This document shows positions 6,708 to 13,699 of a DNA stretch of 13,699 nucleotides, piece after piece; position 1 is the first letter of the stretch, and every line of letters begins with the position of its first letter. The notes under the pieces are model-generated. The model was not told where the DNA came from, did not search any database, and saw only the letters and a list, made by a program, of their open reading frames with translations. The position numbers and the translations under genes are program-made. The DNA is from Chloroflexota bacterium (GTDB taxonomy: Bacteria > Chloroflexota > Anaerolineae > UBA1429). The stretch is from positions 1 through 13,699 of the forward strand of contig JAAZBY010000571.1 in the NCBI GenBank assembly GCA_012513595.1. Direction: 5' to 3'.

Positions 6708-7355
6708 TCAGCGCCGACCGGCTGCCACGCCCTCCACAAAGCCCCGGGCCCGCTCGGTGAGCGCGGCCCAGTCTCCCCCGGCTACGAGCGCGTTGCTGAC
6801 CAGGCTGGAGCCGACGCCTACGCAGGCTGCACCGGCCCGGACGTAGTCCGTGACGTTACCGAGGTCCACGCCACCCACTGGCGCCAGGCGCACCTGCGGC
6901 AGCGGCGCTAGCACCGCCTTGATATAGTCGGGCCCGAAGGCACTGCACGGGAAGACCTTGACGACATCGGCGCCGAGCTCCCAGGCCTGCAGGATCTCGG
7001 TCGGCGTCAGGGCGCCCGGCATGACTACCACGCCGTAGCGATGGCAGAGGCGGATGACCTCCGGGTCCAGGTTGGGCGCCACGATGAAGCGCGCCCCGGC
7101 CAGGATGGCGGCCCGGGCCGTCTCGGGATCGAGGACCGTACCCGCCCCCAAGACTACCCGATCCCCAAGGCGCTGGGTGACCTCCTCGAGGGTGCGCAGC
7201 GCGCCGGGCGTGGTCATGGTGAACTCGATGTGTCGCACACCCCCATCCAGGATCGCCTCGGCCACCCGATGGAGGCTCTCCGACGAGTCGAGCCGCACGA
7301 TGGCCACCACGCCTATCTCCAGCATGCCGTTCAGCACTTCCTGCTTGGCCAACAT
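6708..7355 (-). CDS. eda: KDPG/KHG aldolase (2-dehydro-3-deoxy-phosphogluconate / 4-hydroxy-2-oxoglutarate aldolase)
   Basis: A 215-residue class I aldolase, the normal length for the family. It cleaves 2-keto-3-deoxy-6-phosphogluconate to pyruvate and glyceraldehyde-3-phosphate, the last step of the Entner-Doudoroff route and of uronate breakdown. Catalytic features are in place: general acid/base Glu44 (RHIEFTMTTPGAL), GAGTV (70-74), Schiff-base Lys133 in VVKVFPCSAFGP and the phosphate-binding end APVGGV (158-163). The FPC variant in place of the more usual FPA is noted. Two tandem ATGs exist (7358 and 7355). GAGG (7366-7363) is 4 nt from the first and 7 nt from the second, so 7355 is preferred. 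A strong promoter is at 7442-7414. Neighbouring dehydratase or kinase genes are missing, so the precise sugar (glucose, galactose or uronate derivative) is not settled. Confidence 0.94.
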   Translation of the reverse strand: MLAKQEVLNGMLEIGVVAIVRLDSSESLHRVAEAILDGGVRHIEFTMTTPGALRTLEEVTQRLGDRVVLGAGTVLDPETARAAILAGARFIVAPNLDPEVIRLCHRYGVVVMPGALTPTEILQAWELGADVVKVFPCSAFGPDYIKAVLAPLPQVRLAPVGGVDLGNVTDYVRAGAACVGVGSSLVSNALVAGGDWAALTERARGFVEGVAAGRR

Positions 7356-7413
7356 CATTCCCCCTCTGCGGTTATCGTCCCTTGCGCCAGCACGCCCCGC
7401 CGGCGATGAGAGG

Positions 7414-7442
7414 ATGGTAGCGGGCCGCCCCGAGGCGGTCAA
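7414..7442 (-). promoter_or_regulatory. Sigma70-type promoter for the aldolase gene
   Basis: On the minus strand TTGACC (7442-7437) and TACCAT (7419-7414) are 17 bp apart. Predicted start is near 7407, about 50 nt before the ATG. Its -35 box lies 33 bp from the -35 box of the divergent pgi promoter. Confidence 0.6.
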
Positions 7443-7475
7443 CCGGCCTGGACAAGCCGTGAAGCTGCGGTTCGC

Positions 7476-7504
7476 TTGACACCCATTGTCGGGGTCGTTA
7501 TATT
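7476..7504 (+). promoter_or_regulatory. Near-consensus sigma70 promoter for pgi
   Basis: A perfect TTGACA (7476-7481), a 17-bp spacer and TATATT (7499-7504) make this the best promoter match in the window. Predicted start is near 7511. A CGATATCG palindrome (7517-7524) just past the start could be an operator. The leader to the ATG at 7556 is about 45 nt. Confidence 0.75.
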
Positions 7505-7540
7505 GTTTTCTGCAAACGATATCGGCATACACAGGTGGGC

Positions 7541-7546
7541 GAGGAG
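7541..7546 (+). promoter_or_regulatory. Ribosome binding site fixing the pgi start
   Basis: GAGGAG lies 9 nt before the ATG at 7556. An in-frame GTG at 7535 precedes this site and has no ribosome site of its own, so the shorter reading is preferred. Confidence 0.65.
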
Positions 7547-7555
7547 TACGGCAGG

Positions 7556-9313
7556 ATGGTGAGCAGCGTCGAGGGCATGAGTGGCGCGGGCGAGAGCCCC
7601 CGTAGGCGTTTCGGCGCGCAAGAGCCCGCGGTGCGAGAGATGCTGGCGGCGCTGCACAAGGCACAGGTCGCCCGCAGGATCTGGGGCCGGGACGCTTCGC
7701 TCTGGACCGACTCTCGCGCCGAGGTGGCCGCCATCGAGGATCGCCTCGGCTGGCTGGACCTGCCCACCGCCATGCCGATCGAGGTGCCCCGCCTGCAGGC
7801 GCTGCGCGCCGAGCTGGTCGCGGCCGGGTTCCGCCAGGCAGTGCTCCTCGGCATGGGCGGCAGCAGCCTAAGCGCCGAGGTCTACCGCGAGACGCTCGGC
7901 GTGGCCGAAGGCTGCCTGGATCTTTCCGTGCTCGACACGACGGACCCCGCCGAGATCCTGCGCATCGACGAGGGGCTCAACCTCGCCGAGACGGTGTTCA
8001 TCGTTGCCAGCAAGTCCGGCACCACTGCCGAGACCATGGCCCAGTACCAGTACTTTCGGGAGCGCTGCGAGGTCGCCCTGGGGGTCAGCGCCTGGGCGAG
8101 GCACTTTATCGCCATCACGGACGCCGGCAACTCGCTCGCCGCGCTGGCCCAGGAAAGCGGCTTCCGCGCCCTGTACCTGAACCCGGCCGACGTGGGCGGC
8201 AGGTTCTCGGCGCTGTCCTTCTTTGGCCTGGTGCCGGCCGCGCTGTTGGGCGTCGACATCGACCGCCTGCTGGAACATGCCGCGCAGATGGCCGACGCCT
8301 GCCACCTGACCGCAGACAAGGGCGAGCACCCGGCCATGCTTCTGGGCGCCGCCATGGGCGCGCTGGCCAGCGCCACCGCCCCCCGCCGTGACAAGCTGAC
8401 CCTGCTGACCTCTCCGAGGCTGGCCTCGTTCGGGCCTTGGGTTGAGCAACTGATCGCCGAGAGCACCGGCAAGGACGGCAAGGGGATCGTGCCCGTCGTC
8501 GGGGAGCACCTGGGGCCACGAGACCCGTTGGGCTCCGACCGCTTCTGGGTCTACCTGCGCCTGGCGGGGGACGACTGCACCGCCACCGATGCCTTCCTGG
8601 AGCGCCTGGTGGAGGCCGACCAGCCGGTGATGGTCTTTACCCTCACAGACCCCTACGACCTGGCGGCCGAGTTCTTCCGCTGGGAGTTCGCCACCGCCGT
8701 GGCCGGCCACTGTCTGTCGCTCAATCCCTTCAACCAGCCGGACGTCGATTCGGCCAAGCGCCAGGCCCGCCAGGCCCTCGACCGCTACGAGCGGACGCGG
8801 TCCCTCCCCGAAGAGGCGCCGGTGCTGCGTGACGGGAGCCTCTCTGTCGGTGGCCCGGCGCTCGATGCCAGCACGCTCCCGGCCTACCTGGCCGCCTTTC
8901 TGCGGTTGACCCAACCCGGTGACTATGCCGCCCTGCACGCTTATGTCGAGCGCAGCCCTGAGCATGCTGCCCTGCTCGGCGACATAGCGGCCATCATCCG
9001 CGGCAAGCTGGGCATCCCGGTGACGGTGGGCTTTGGGCCGCGCTTCCTGCACAGCACCGGCCAGCTACACAAGGGCGGCGCCAACAAGGTACTCGTCGTG
9101 CAGATCACCCAGGCTGAGGCGCGCGACCTGCCCATCCCTGGTGCCTCCTACTCGTTCGGCATCCTGAAGCGGGCCCAGGCGCTTGGAGACATGGCCTCCC
9201 TGCGTGAGGCTGGCCGGCGCGCGGTGCGCGTGCAGATCGGCACGGACGTTCGGGAGGGCCTGGACGCCCTGCAGCGCGCGCTGACGGAGGCGGTCACCCT
9301 GCTCAGGTTCTGA
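7556..9313 (+). CDS. pgi: Glucose-6-phosphate isomerase of the transaldolase-fused (TAL-PGI) type, here stand-alone
   Basis: A 585-residue cytoplasmic enzyme that interconverts glucose-6-phosphate and fructose-6-phosphate. Two SIS-type sugar isomerase domains are visible: the glycine-rich GMGGSSLS (99-106), phosphate-binding SKSGTTAET (152-160), GGRFSALS (214-221), ESTGKDGKG (302-310) with the likely catalytic Glu302, and, near the C-terminus, FLHSTGQLHKGG (497-508) with candidate catalytic His and Lys. These sequences match the Pgi half of bifunctional transaldolase/Pgi proteins more than classical Pgi. The transaldolase half is absent: only about 40 residues precede the isomerase, and no tal gene is next to it. 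It sits divergent from the KDPG aldolase gene and overlaps sixA by 1 bp (TGATG). Specificity could also reach mannose-6-phosphate, as in some related isomerases. Confidence 0.9.
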   Translation: MVSSVEGMSGAGESPRRRFGAQEPAVREMLAALHKAQVARRIWGRDASLWTDSRAEVAAIEDRLGWLDLPTAMPIEVPRLQALRAELVAAGFRQAVLLGMGGSSLSAEVYRETLGVAEGCLDLSVLDTTDPAEILRIDEGLNLAETVFIVASKSGTTAETMAQYQYFRERCEVALGVSAWARHFIAITDAGNSLAALAQESGFRALYLNPADVGGRFSALSFFGLVPAALLGVDIDRLLEHAAQMADACHLTADKGEHPAMLLGAAMGALASATAPRRDKLTLLTSPRLASFGPWVEQLIAESTGKDGKGIVPVVGEHLGPRDPLGSDRFWVYLRLAGDDCTATDAFLERLVEADQPVMVFTLTDPYDLAAEFFRWEFATAVAGHCLSLNPFNQPDVDSAKRQARQALDRYERTRSLPEEAPVLRDGSLSVGGPALDASTLPAYLAAFLRLTQPGDYAALHAYVERSPEHAALLGDIAAIIRGKLGIPVTVGFGPRFLHSTGQLHKGGANKVLVVQITQAEARDLPIPGASYSFGILKRAQALGDMASLREAGRRAVRVQIGTDVREGLDALQRALTEAVTLLRF

Positions 9314-9879
9314 TGCGTCTTGCGTTGCGCCGTGTGCGGCGCGGAAACGGACGCCACGTGAAGACCCTGCTCGTGATGCGCCATGCCAAGTCGTCCTGGG
9401 CCGTCGCAGAGGACACGGCGGACCTGGACCGGCCGCTGACGGGGCGCGGAAAGCGCGACGCCGAGGCTATGGCGGCGCAGCTAGTGCAGCGCGGGCTACG
9501 GCCGGACGTACTGGTGCACTCGCCGGCCAAACGCTGCCGGGCCACCGCCAAGAGGCTGGTGGCAGGCTGGCCGGGGCCCACGCACGTCGTTGAGGACGAG
9601 CGGCTGTACGGGCGTGGGGTGGCGGGCTGTCGCGACGTGCTGGCGGCACTGCCCGATGACGCTCTGCTGGCGCTGCTCATCGGGCACAACCCAACGTTTG
9701 AAGATCTGGTCCGCTTCCTGACGGGCAGTTGGGTCAGGATGGCGACCTGCACGGTGGCCTGCATCGACCTGCCGATTGAGGCCTGGCAGGAGATGGAGGC
9801 GCTGCCAGCCGGAACGTTGCGCTCAGTGTTCGGGCCGACCGGGATCATCGCGACAGACGCTGGCGCAGATCAGTGCTGA
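9313..9879 (+). CDS. sixA: Phosphohistidine phosphatase SixA-like (histidine phosphatase superfamily)
   Basis: A 188-residue small histidine phosphatase. The phosphohistidine-forming motif is MRHAKSSW (22-29, His24). LDRPLTGRGKRDA (38-50), HSPAKRCRATA (69-79) and the second catalytic histidine in LLIGHNPTFEDL (121-132, His125) follow in the family order. SixA of E. coli removes phosphate from histidines of signalling proteins (ArcB HPt; the PTS-Ntr protein NPr). Start choice is uncertain. The ATG at 9313 overlaps the pgi stop and suggests coupling. An in-frame GTG at 9358 gives the more usual opening (VKTLLVMRHAKSSW, 173 residues), though neither has a strong ribosome site. The gene ends 59 bp before the hybrid kinase. 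Small-molecule phosphatase activity is an alternative. Confidence 0.88.
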   Translation: MRLALRRVRRGNGRHVKTLLVMRHAKSSWAVAEDTADLDRPLTGRGKRDAEAMAAQLVQRGLRPDVLVHSPAKRCRATAKRLVAGWPGPTHVVEDERLYGRGVAGCRDVLAALPDDALLALLIGHNPTFEDLVRFLTGSWVRMATCTVACIDLPIEAWQEMEALPAGTLRSVFGPTGIIATDAGADQC

Positions 9880-9926
9880 GCAAGATCCCTACTGCCTTTG
9901 GTGGACATCGGCAACCCACTCGCAAC

Positions 9927-9931
9927 AAGGA
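9927..9931 (+). promoter_or_regulatory. Ribosome binding site for the GTG start of the hybrid kinase
   Basis: AAGGA lies 7 nt before the GTG at 9939. It makes this non-ATG start convincing; no in-frame ATG precedes the first PAS domain. Confidence 0.65.
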
Positions 9932-9938
9932 CTGAAAC

Positions 9939-12449
9939 GTGCCCCCGTCAGCTCAGGACTGCCCACCAGCAGGAGACAGCGCACGGCGCCCACAGGCCAG
10001 GCTGGCGCCGGTCACTCGGCCGCAAGCGCAGGAAACGGCGGCTGCGCTGCGCGTTCGCGTTGCCCAGCTGGAGAGTGCCCTTGGTGAGGTCTCGTCCCAG
10101 TACCTGGCGCTGCTCGAAGGCCTGAACGACATCGTCTTCACGCTGGACGAGCAGGGCCGTGTGGCCCAGATCCTGGGCAACGTCATGGGCATCCTCGGGC
10201 GCTCTGGCGATGATCCGGCCCTGCGTTCTGCCGCCTTGTCCAGCGCGCTCGTCCATCCGGACGATCGGGGCGCTCTGAGCGACCTCGTGACCAGCCGTCT
10301 CGCGGAGCGGTCGGCAGCCTCCACGCTGGTGCGCGTCCAGGATGTGGCTGGCGAGTACCGCTGGCTGGATCTATCCCTGGTTCCGCAGCACGCCGAGGAA
10401 GATGGCGCGTTCCTGGGCTTGCGCGGGGTGGCCCGCGACGTCACCGAGCGCATCCGCGCCGAACGCGTCATGGCTTCGCTCAATCGCGCCGCAGAGGCGA
10501 TCCAGACGGCGGGGCTGGCCCCGCCCGACGTACTGAACGCCGTGATCGCCCAGCTGGGAGAAGTGGAGCTCACCGCGGCGGTGCTGCTCGTCGGCGCGGG
10601 AGAGCCGGGGTCGGCCGGGGGAGCGGGCCCGTCAACCGGGCCAACCCCCGCTATCCTCTCGAGCCGGGCGGGCGCTCGCCTGGCTGAGGCGCTGCGCGAG
10701 CGCTCTCCCCGTGTCGCCCCGGTGACGCGCGAACTCCTGCGCCTTCTGGCGGAGGAACCCGCTCTGCACGGGCGCCCCAACCTCGCCCGGCTGGCCGAGG
10801 GCCGCCAGCTGATCGCCGTGCCCATGATCGCGCAGAACCAGCTGCTCGGCCTGCTCTTGGTTTCCAGCCCCGGCAGTGTGGACGTCTGCCTGCCTTCGGT
10901 CGCGGCCTTTGCCAACCAGGCGGCCATTGCCTACTCGAACGCGCAGCTCTTGCACAGCCTGCGCGAGAGCGAAGGGCAGTACCGCAGCATCTTTGAGTCG
11001 GTCAGCGACGGCCTGACCATCTTTAGCGAAGAAGGCACCATCCTGGAGGTCAACGCGGCCGCCTGCCGTATCTATGGCTACAGCCGCGACGAGCTCGTCG
11101 GCATGCATCTCTCGCGGTTGGTACACCCCGACCACTATCACGGACTGGTGAACTGCCGTGCCGCCATCGCACGGGACGGTGTGTTCCACGCCCAGTCGGT
11201 GAACATCCGCAAGGACGGCTCGCCGATCGATCTGGAGATCCGTGCCACGGCCTTTACCTTCCAGGGCCGGCGGTGTCTCTTGTCGGTCGACACCGATGTC
11301 ACCGAACGGGTCGCGTCGCACCGGGCCCTGTTGCGCGCCGAGAAGCTACGCGCCCTCGGCCAGATGGCCGGAGGCGTCGCCCACGACTTTAACAACCTGC
11401 TGGTCGCCATCCGCGGGTCGTGCAACCTGGCCCTGCTGGAGATGGAACTTCACCCCGACACCGCCCGCGAGGACCTCGGCAGAGTGCTGGCCTCGACCGC
11501 CGACGCAGCCGAAGCGGTGCGCCGGCTGCAGTCCCTGTACCGGGACGTGGAGGACACCAGCGACCTGATCCCCGTCCAGCTCGACGACTTGGTGGGCGAC
11601 GTGGTGGCCCTCACCCAGCCGCGCTGGAAGGACGAGGCGCAGCGTGACGGGCACACCGTGCACGTGGACCTCGAGCTGGGAGGGCCGCCGGTTATCATGG
11701 GCAACCCCGGCGAGCTGCGGCGCGTCTTGAACAATCTCGTGGTGAACGCCCTCGATGCGATGCCTTCCGGAGGCACCCTGACGCTGCGCACCGCTCAGGA
11801 GGGTGACTGGAGCGTCGTGGCCGTCGGCGACACCGGCATCGGCATGACCGACGCGGAGCAGGCCCAGCTCTTCGAGCCGTTCTACACCACCAAGGGGACC
11901 GCCGGGAGCGGCCTGGGCCTGGCCATGTCGCTGGGCATCGTAGAGCGGCACGGCGGGCGCATCCTGGTGCGCAGCGCGCCCGGGCAGGGGAGCACCTTTA
12001 CCGTATGCATCCCCTCCTGCGCTCCCGATGGGCCGGCCGCCGTCACGGCGGCGCCCGCCCTCCACGAGCGCGCCATCCCGGTCGCGCCGCTCACGGTGTT
12101 GGCCGTCGACGACGAGCCCGCCGTCCTCGCCGTCCTGAGTCGCCTCCTGAGCCGTGAGGGCCATGCCGTGATCTCGGCCACCTCAGGCGCCGAGGCCCTC
12201 GGCCTGCTCCGCGAGCGCCCCTTTGACCTCGTGATCACCGACCTGGGTATGCCGGGAGTGTCGGGGCGCAGAGTGGCACGCTTCGCCCGCGAGGTCCGGG
12301 CCGACGTACCGGTCGTCCTGGTCACCGGCTGGGGAGAGACGATCAGCCCAGAGCAACTGCGCGAGATCGGCGCTTCCGCCCTGCTTGCCAAACCTTACGC
12401 CTACGAGGACCTCCTCCGCGTCGTTCAGGCAGTCACCGCCGGGCGCTGA
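9939..12449 (+). CDS. Soluble hybrid sensor histidine kinase (PAS-GAF-PAS-HisKA-HATPase-REC)
   Basis: An 836-residue signalling protein with no membrane segment or signal peptide, so it senses inside the cell. A disordered Pro/Ala/Arg start (1-35) and short helix lead to PAS1 (about 53-170), a GAF-like domain (about 175-338) and PAS2 (about 343-458, SEGQYRSIFESVSDGLTIFS). Next come HisKA with H-box His482 in GGVAHDFNNLLVAI, the HATPase domain with N-box NNLVVNALDAMPSGG (598-612), G1 GDTGIGM (630-636), F-box LFEPFYTTK (644-652) and G2 GSGLGLA (656-662), then a C-terminal receiver with acidic Asp724/Asp725, phospho-acceptor Asp768, Thr796 and Lys818. All catalytic residues are present. The HDFNN H-box is of the NtrB-like kind. 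There is no HPt, output domain or partner response regulator in the window. It starts at GTG and follows sixA by 59 bp, perhaps in one operon with pgi. The ligand is unknown. Confidence 0.94.
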   Translation: MPPSAQDCPPAGDSARRPQARLAPVTRPQAQETAAALRVRVAQLESALGEVSSQYLALLEGLNDIVFTLDEQGRVAQILGNVMGILGRSGDDPALRSAALSSALVHPDDRGALSDLVTSRLAERSAASTLVRVQDVAGEYRWLDLSLVPQHAEEDGAFLGLRGVARDVTERIRAERVMASLNRAAEAIQTAGLAPPDVLNAVIAQLGEVELTAAVLLVGAGEPGSAGGAGPSTGPTPAILSSRAGARLAEALRERSPRVAPVTRELLRLLAEEPALHGRPNLARLAEGRQLIAVPMIAQNQLLGLLLVSSPGSVDVCLPSVAAFANQAAIAYSNAQLLHSLRESEGQYRSIFESVSDGLTIFSEEGTILEVNAAACRIYGYSRDELVGMHLSRLVHPDHYHGLVNCRAAIARDGVFHAQSVNIRKDGSPIDLEIRATAFTFQGRRCLLSVDTDVTERVASHRALLRAEKLRALGQMAGGVAHDFNNLLVAIRGSCNLALLEMELHPDTAREDLGRVLASTADAAEAVRRLQSLYRDVEDTSDLIPVQLDDLVGDVVALTQPRWKDEAQRDGHTVHVDLELGGPPVIMGNPGELRRVLNNLVVNALDAMPSGGTLTLRTAQEGDWSVVAVGDTGIGMTDAEQAQLFEPFYTTKGTAGSGLGLAMSLGIVERHGGRILVRSAPGQGSTFTVCIPSCAPDGPAAVTAAPALHERAIPVAPLTVLAVDDEPAVLAVLSRLLSREGHAVISATSGAEALGLLRERPFDLVITDLGMPGVSGRRVARFAREVRADVPVVLVTGWGETISPEQLREIGASALLAKPYAYEDLLRVVQAVTAGR

Positions 12450-12513
12450 CGAGGCGCGGGCCGGTCGGGGCCTGCCCTGGCCCGAGAAGCCCCGGAGGCC
12501 CGGGAGCGCTCCT

Positions 12514-12542
12514 TTGCGGCGCTGTGCGCTTGGTGCTATACT
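12514..12542 (+). promoter_or_regulatory. Promoter for the TPR protein gene
   Basis: TTGCGG (12514-12519), a 17-bp spacer and TATACT (12537-12542) give a predicted start near 12549 and a leader of about 46 nt. It suggests that the TPR gene is transcribed apart from the kinase gene upstream. Confidence 0.6.
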
Positions 12543-12594
12543 AGCGCTTCGTCTTTCCCGGTGCCCCTCGCCGCGTCACATCCCGGAGACTGCC

Positions 12595-13521
12595 ATGCCC
12601 TCCCATGTCGCGCGCATCCAGCCCTTTCGAGCGACCGACGGGGCCGACGAGTCGCTCCTGGCCTTTGCCGTTACGGCGGCTCTGCGGCTGGACGGGACCT
12701 TTCTGCCGGCCGACAGCCTCAGCGACTGGGCCACCGAGCCAGCTAGCGCCGACGACGTCGTGCTGCGAACGCGGCGCTACGGCGCCGTCGGACGTGGGTT
12801 CCGCATCACCCACGAGCAGGGCTATGCGCAGGAGCGCCGCCTGCAGGCGGTTGATCGCGTCACCGTCGAGGCCGACGGCCTCCGCGATGCCACGCTGGTG
12901 CTCGAGTGCACCCGCTCCTGGTACGCGCCGCGGTTCCTGGAACTGCGCGTCTCTGCAGCGGACGAAGCGTCCGTGCAGGGCGTGGTGCAGTCCTTCCACG
13001 ACCGCTTTGACCACGGCAACGCGCCGACCACGGCAGAGATACCTACCGTGGTCCGCAACGCGCGGGCGGCGGTCGCGGCGGGCGAGTGGGAGTCGGCCGC
13101 GATGTTCGCCACGGCCGCCCTCGAGACGGACCCTCGCCAGGCGGAGGCGCTCCTCTACCTAGGCGTGGCCAGCGGCGCGCTCGGCGACCTGAGCGCCGCC
13201 GAAGAGGCGCTGGTCCTGTCGCTGCAGCTGGACCCGGATCAGTACGACGCCTGGTACAACCTGGGTGCGCTGCACCAGAACCGTGGCAACCCGCGGCAGG
13301 CCATCCTGGCCTTCCAGGAGTCGTTGCGCATCCGGCCTGGGAACCACGCCGTCGTGTTTCAGCTGGGCCGTGTCTACGAGGCCGTCGGAGAGACGGCCCG
13401 CGCCACGGAGGCCTACCAGGCGGCCATCGAGAACGCACCCAACCCCCACGGCTACTGGGGTTACCGGGGGGCCGACTACACCGAGCAGGCGCGCCAGGCG
13501 TTGGCGCGTCTGTCCCGCTGA
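12595..13521 (+). CDS. TPR repeat protein with an unrecognised N-terminal domain
   Basis: A 308-residue protein without signal peptide or membrane segment. Residues 1-145 form a mixed alpha/beta region I do not recognise; visible are a core of aromatic and charged strands (VLRTRRYGAVGRGFRIT 56-72; DATLVLECTRSWYAPRFLELRV 98-119) and a short link. From about 150 four tetratricopeptide repeats follow (about 150-182, 183-216, 217-250, 251-284). They have canonical spacing, e.g. ALLYLGVASGALGDLSAAEE and AWYNLGALHQNRGNPRQAIL, and a capping helix. TPR arrays bind protein partners; the partner here is unknown. The ATG at 12595 has GGAG (12585-12588) at 6 nt and its own promoter; longer readings overlap the kinase gene. 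The next gene, an ABC ATPase, begins 85 bp downstream on the same strand, so a link with that transporter is possible but unproven. Confidence 0.85.
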   Translation: MPSHVARIQPFRATDGADESLLAFAVTAALRLDGTFLPADSLSDWATEPASADDVVLRTRRYGAVGRGFRITHEQGYAQERRLQAVDRVTVEADGLRDATLVLECTRSWYAPRFLELRVSAADEASVQGVVQSFHDRFDHGNAPTTAEIPTVVRNARAAVAAGEWESAAMFATAALETDPRQAEALLYLGVASGALGDLSAAEEALVLSLQLDPDQYDAWYNLGALHQNRGNPRQAILAFQESLRIRPGNHAVVFQLGRVYEAVGETARATEAYQAAIENAPNPHGYWGYRGADYTEQARQALARLSR

Positions 13522-13606
13522 AAGCACTCCACTCGCCCGGCGCGGCGGGCCGCGCGTCTGCCCGCCCGGCACCCTTTCGACCACTGATCTAGCGGAGCAC
13601 TGCCAG

Positions 13607-13699
13607 ATGGCCATCATCAGCGTGAGCAACCTGGGCAAGACCTACCGCGTCGCCGAGCGCCGTGGCGGCACGTGGGGGGCCCTACGTGGCCTCTTTCAC
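13607..13699 (+). CDS. ABC transporter ATP-binding protein, ABC-2 type (N-terminal fragment, runs off window)
   Basis: The first 31 codons are present, beginning MAIISVSNLGKTYRVAERRG and continuing to a Trp-Gly-Ala-Leu-Arg-Gly-Leu-Phe-His stretch. The 'I-x-V-x-N-L-x-K-T-Y-R-V' strand followed by a basic insert and 'ALRGLFH' is what I know from ABC-2-type ATPases of the COG4586 kind, which have a longer loop before Walker A than ordinary ABC proteins. Walker A is beyond the edge. The ATG has GGAG (13594-13597) at 9-nt spacing. The permease genes would be expected downstream. ABC membership is likely; the subfamily is an inference from a short piece. Confidence 0.78.
   Translation, partial: MAIISVSNLGKTYRVAERRGGTWGALRGLFH

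Noticed and set aside
7868..9052. 394-codon minus-strand open frame opposite pgi
   Set aside because: It lies wholly inside the pgi gene, has low-complexity Gly/Gln/Arg/His composition, no recognisable motif and no ribosome site. It is a shadow of the real gene.
11346..12164. 272-codon minus-strand open frame opposite the hybrid kinase
   Set aside because: It is antisense to the catalytic HisKA/HATPase region, whose motifs are intact. Its composition is that of a shadow frame.
12457..12484. CGGGCC...GGCCCG stem after the hybrid kinase stop as an intrinsic terminator
   Set aside because: Six base pairs with a long loop and no T-tract; too weak to list as a feature.
12385..12594. Upstream extension of the TPR protein by 70 codons
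   Set aside because: It would overlap the kinase C-terminus in another frame and run through a good promoter. The ATG at 12595 has a well-placed ribosome site.

Overview
The window is GC-rich bacterial chromosomal DNA with tightly packed genes and ordinary SD-led starts. No rRNA, tRNA, insertion sequence, integrase, CRISPR array or phage gene was seen. Base and codon use look even throughout, so nothing suggests recent transfer. The gene set (split MacAB-like exporter, Pgi of the kind usually fused to transaldolase, URO-D-like protein, ABC-2-type ATPase) is compatible with Chloroflexota or a similar GC-rich environmental lineage. That placement is a low-confidence inference, because no taxonomic marker is present.

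Layout. (1) 1-78 (-): first 26 codons of an ABC ATPase, divergent from (2) 270-1466 (+): a URO-D superfamily protein that lacks the HemE signature. (3) 1577-2830 (-): a DHA1-type MFS antiporter, convergent with the URO-D gene across a 13-bp perfect hairpin. (4) 2831-3319: a 489-bp divergent non-coding region with a promoter facing each way and a leader of about 260 nt. (5) 3320-6680 (+): a three-gene exporter operon (HlyD/MacA-like adaptor, LolD/MacB-type ATPase, MacB-type permease) joined by ATGA overlaps. (6) 6708-7355 (-): KDPG/KHG aldolase, divergent from (7) 7556-9313 (+): phosphoglucose isomerase, with two back-to-back near-consensus promoters between them. (8) 9313-9879 (+): a SixA-type histidine phosphatase coupled to pgi, followed by (9) 9939-12449 (+): a soluble hybrid histidine kinase (PAS-GAF-PAS-HisKA-HATPase-REC). 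(10) 12595-13521 (+): a TPR protein with an unrecognised N-terminal domain and its own promoter, followed by (11) 13607-13699 (+): the first 31 codons of another ABC ATPase.

The genes form small local units. Units 3 and 5 are exporters facing away from a shared control region. Units 6 and 7 are sugar-phosphate enzymes (Entner-Doudoroff-type aldolase; glucose-6-P/fructose-6-P interconversion). The run pgi-sixA-hybrid kinase could link central carbon metabolism with histidine phosphorylation signalling, but that link rests on gene order alone. I see no clearly new defence or mobile system. The most interesting signals are the regulatory architecture (a perfect dyad filling a promoter spacer; paired divergent promoters), the SixA/hybrid-kinase pairing, the stand-alone Pgi, and the unknown domain of the TPR protein.
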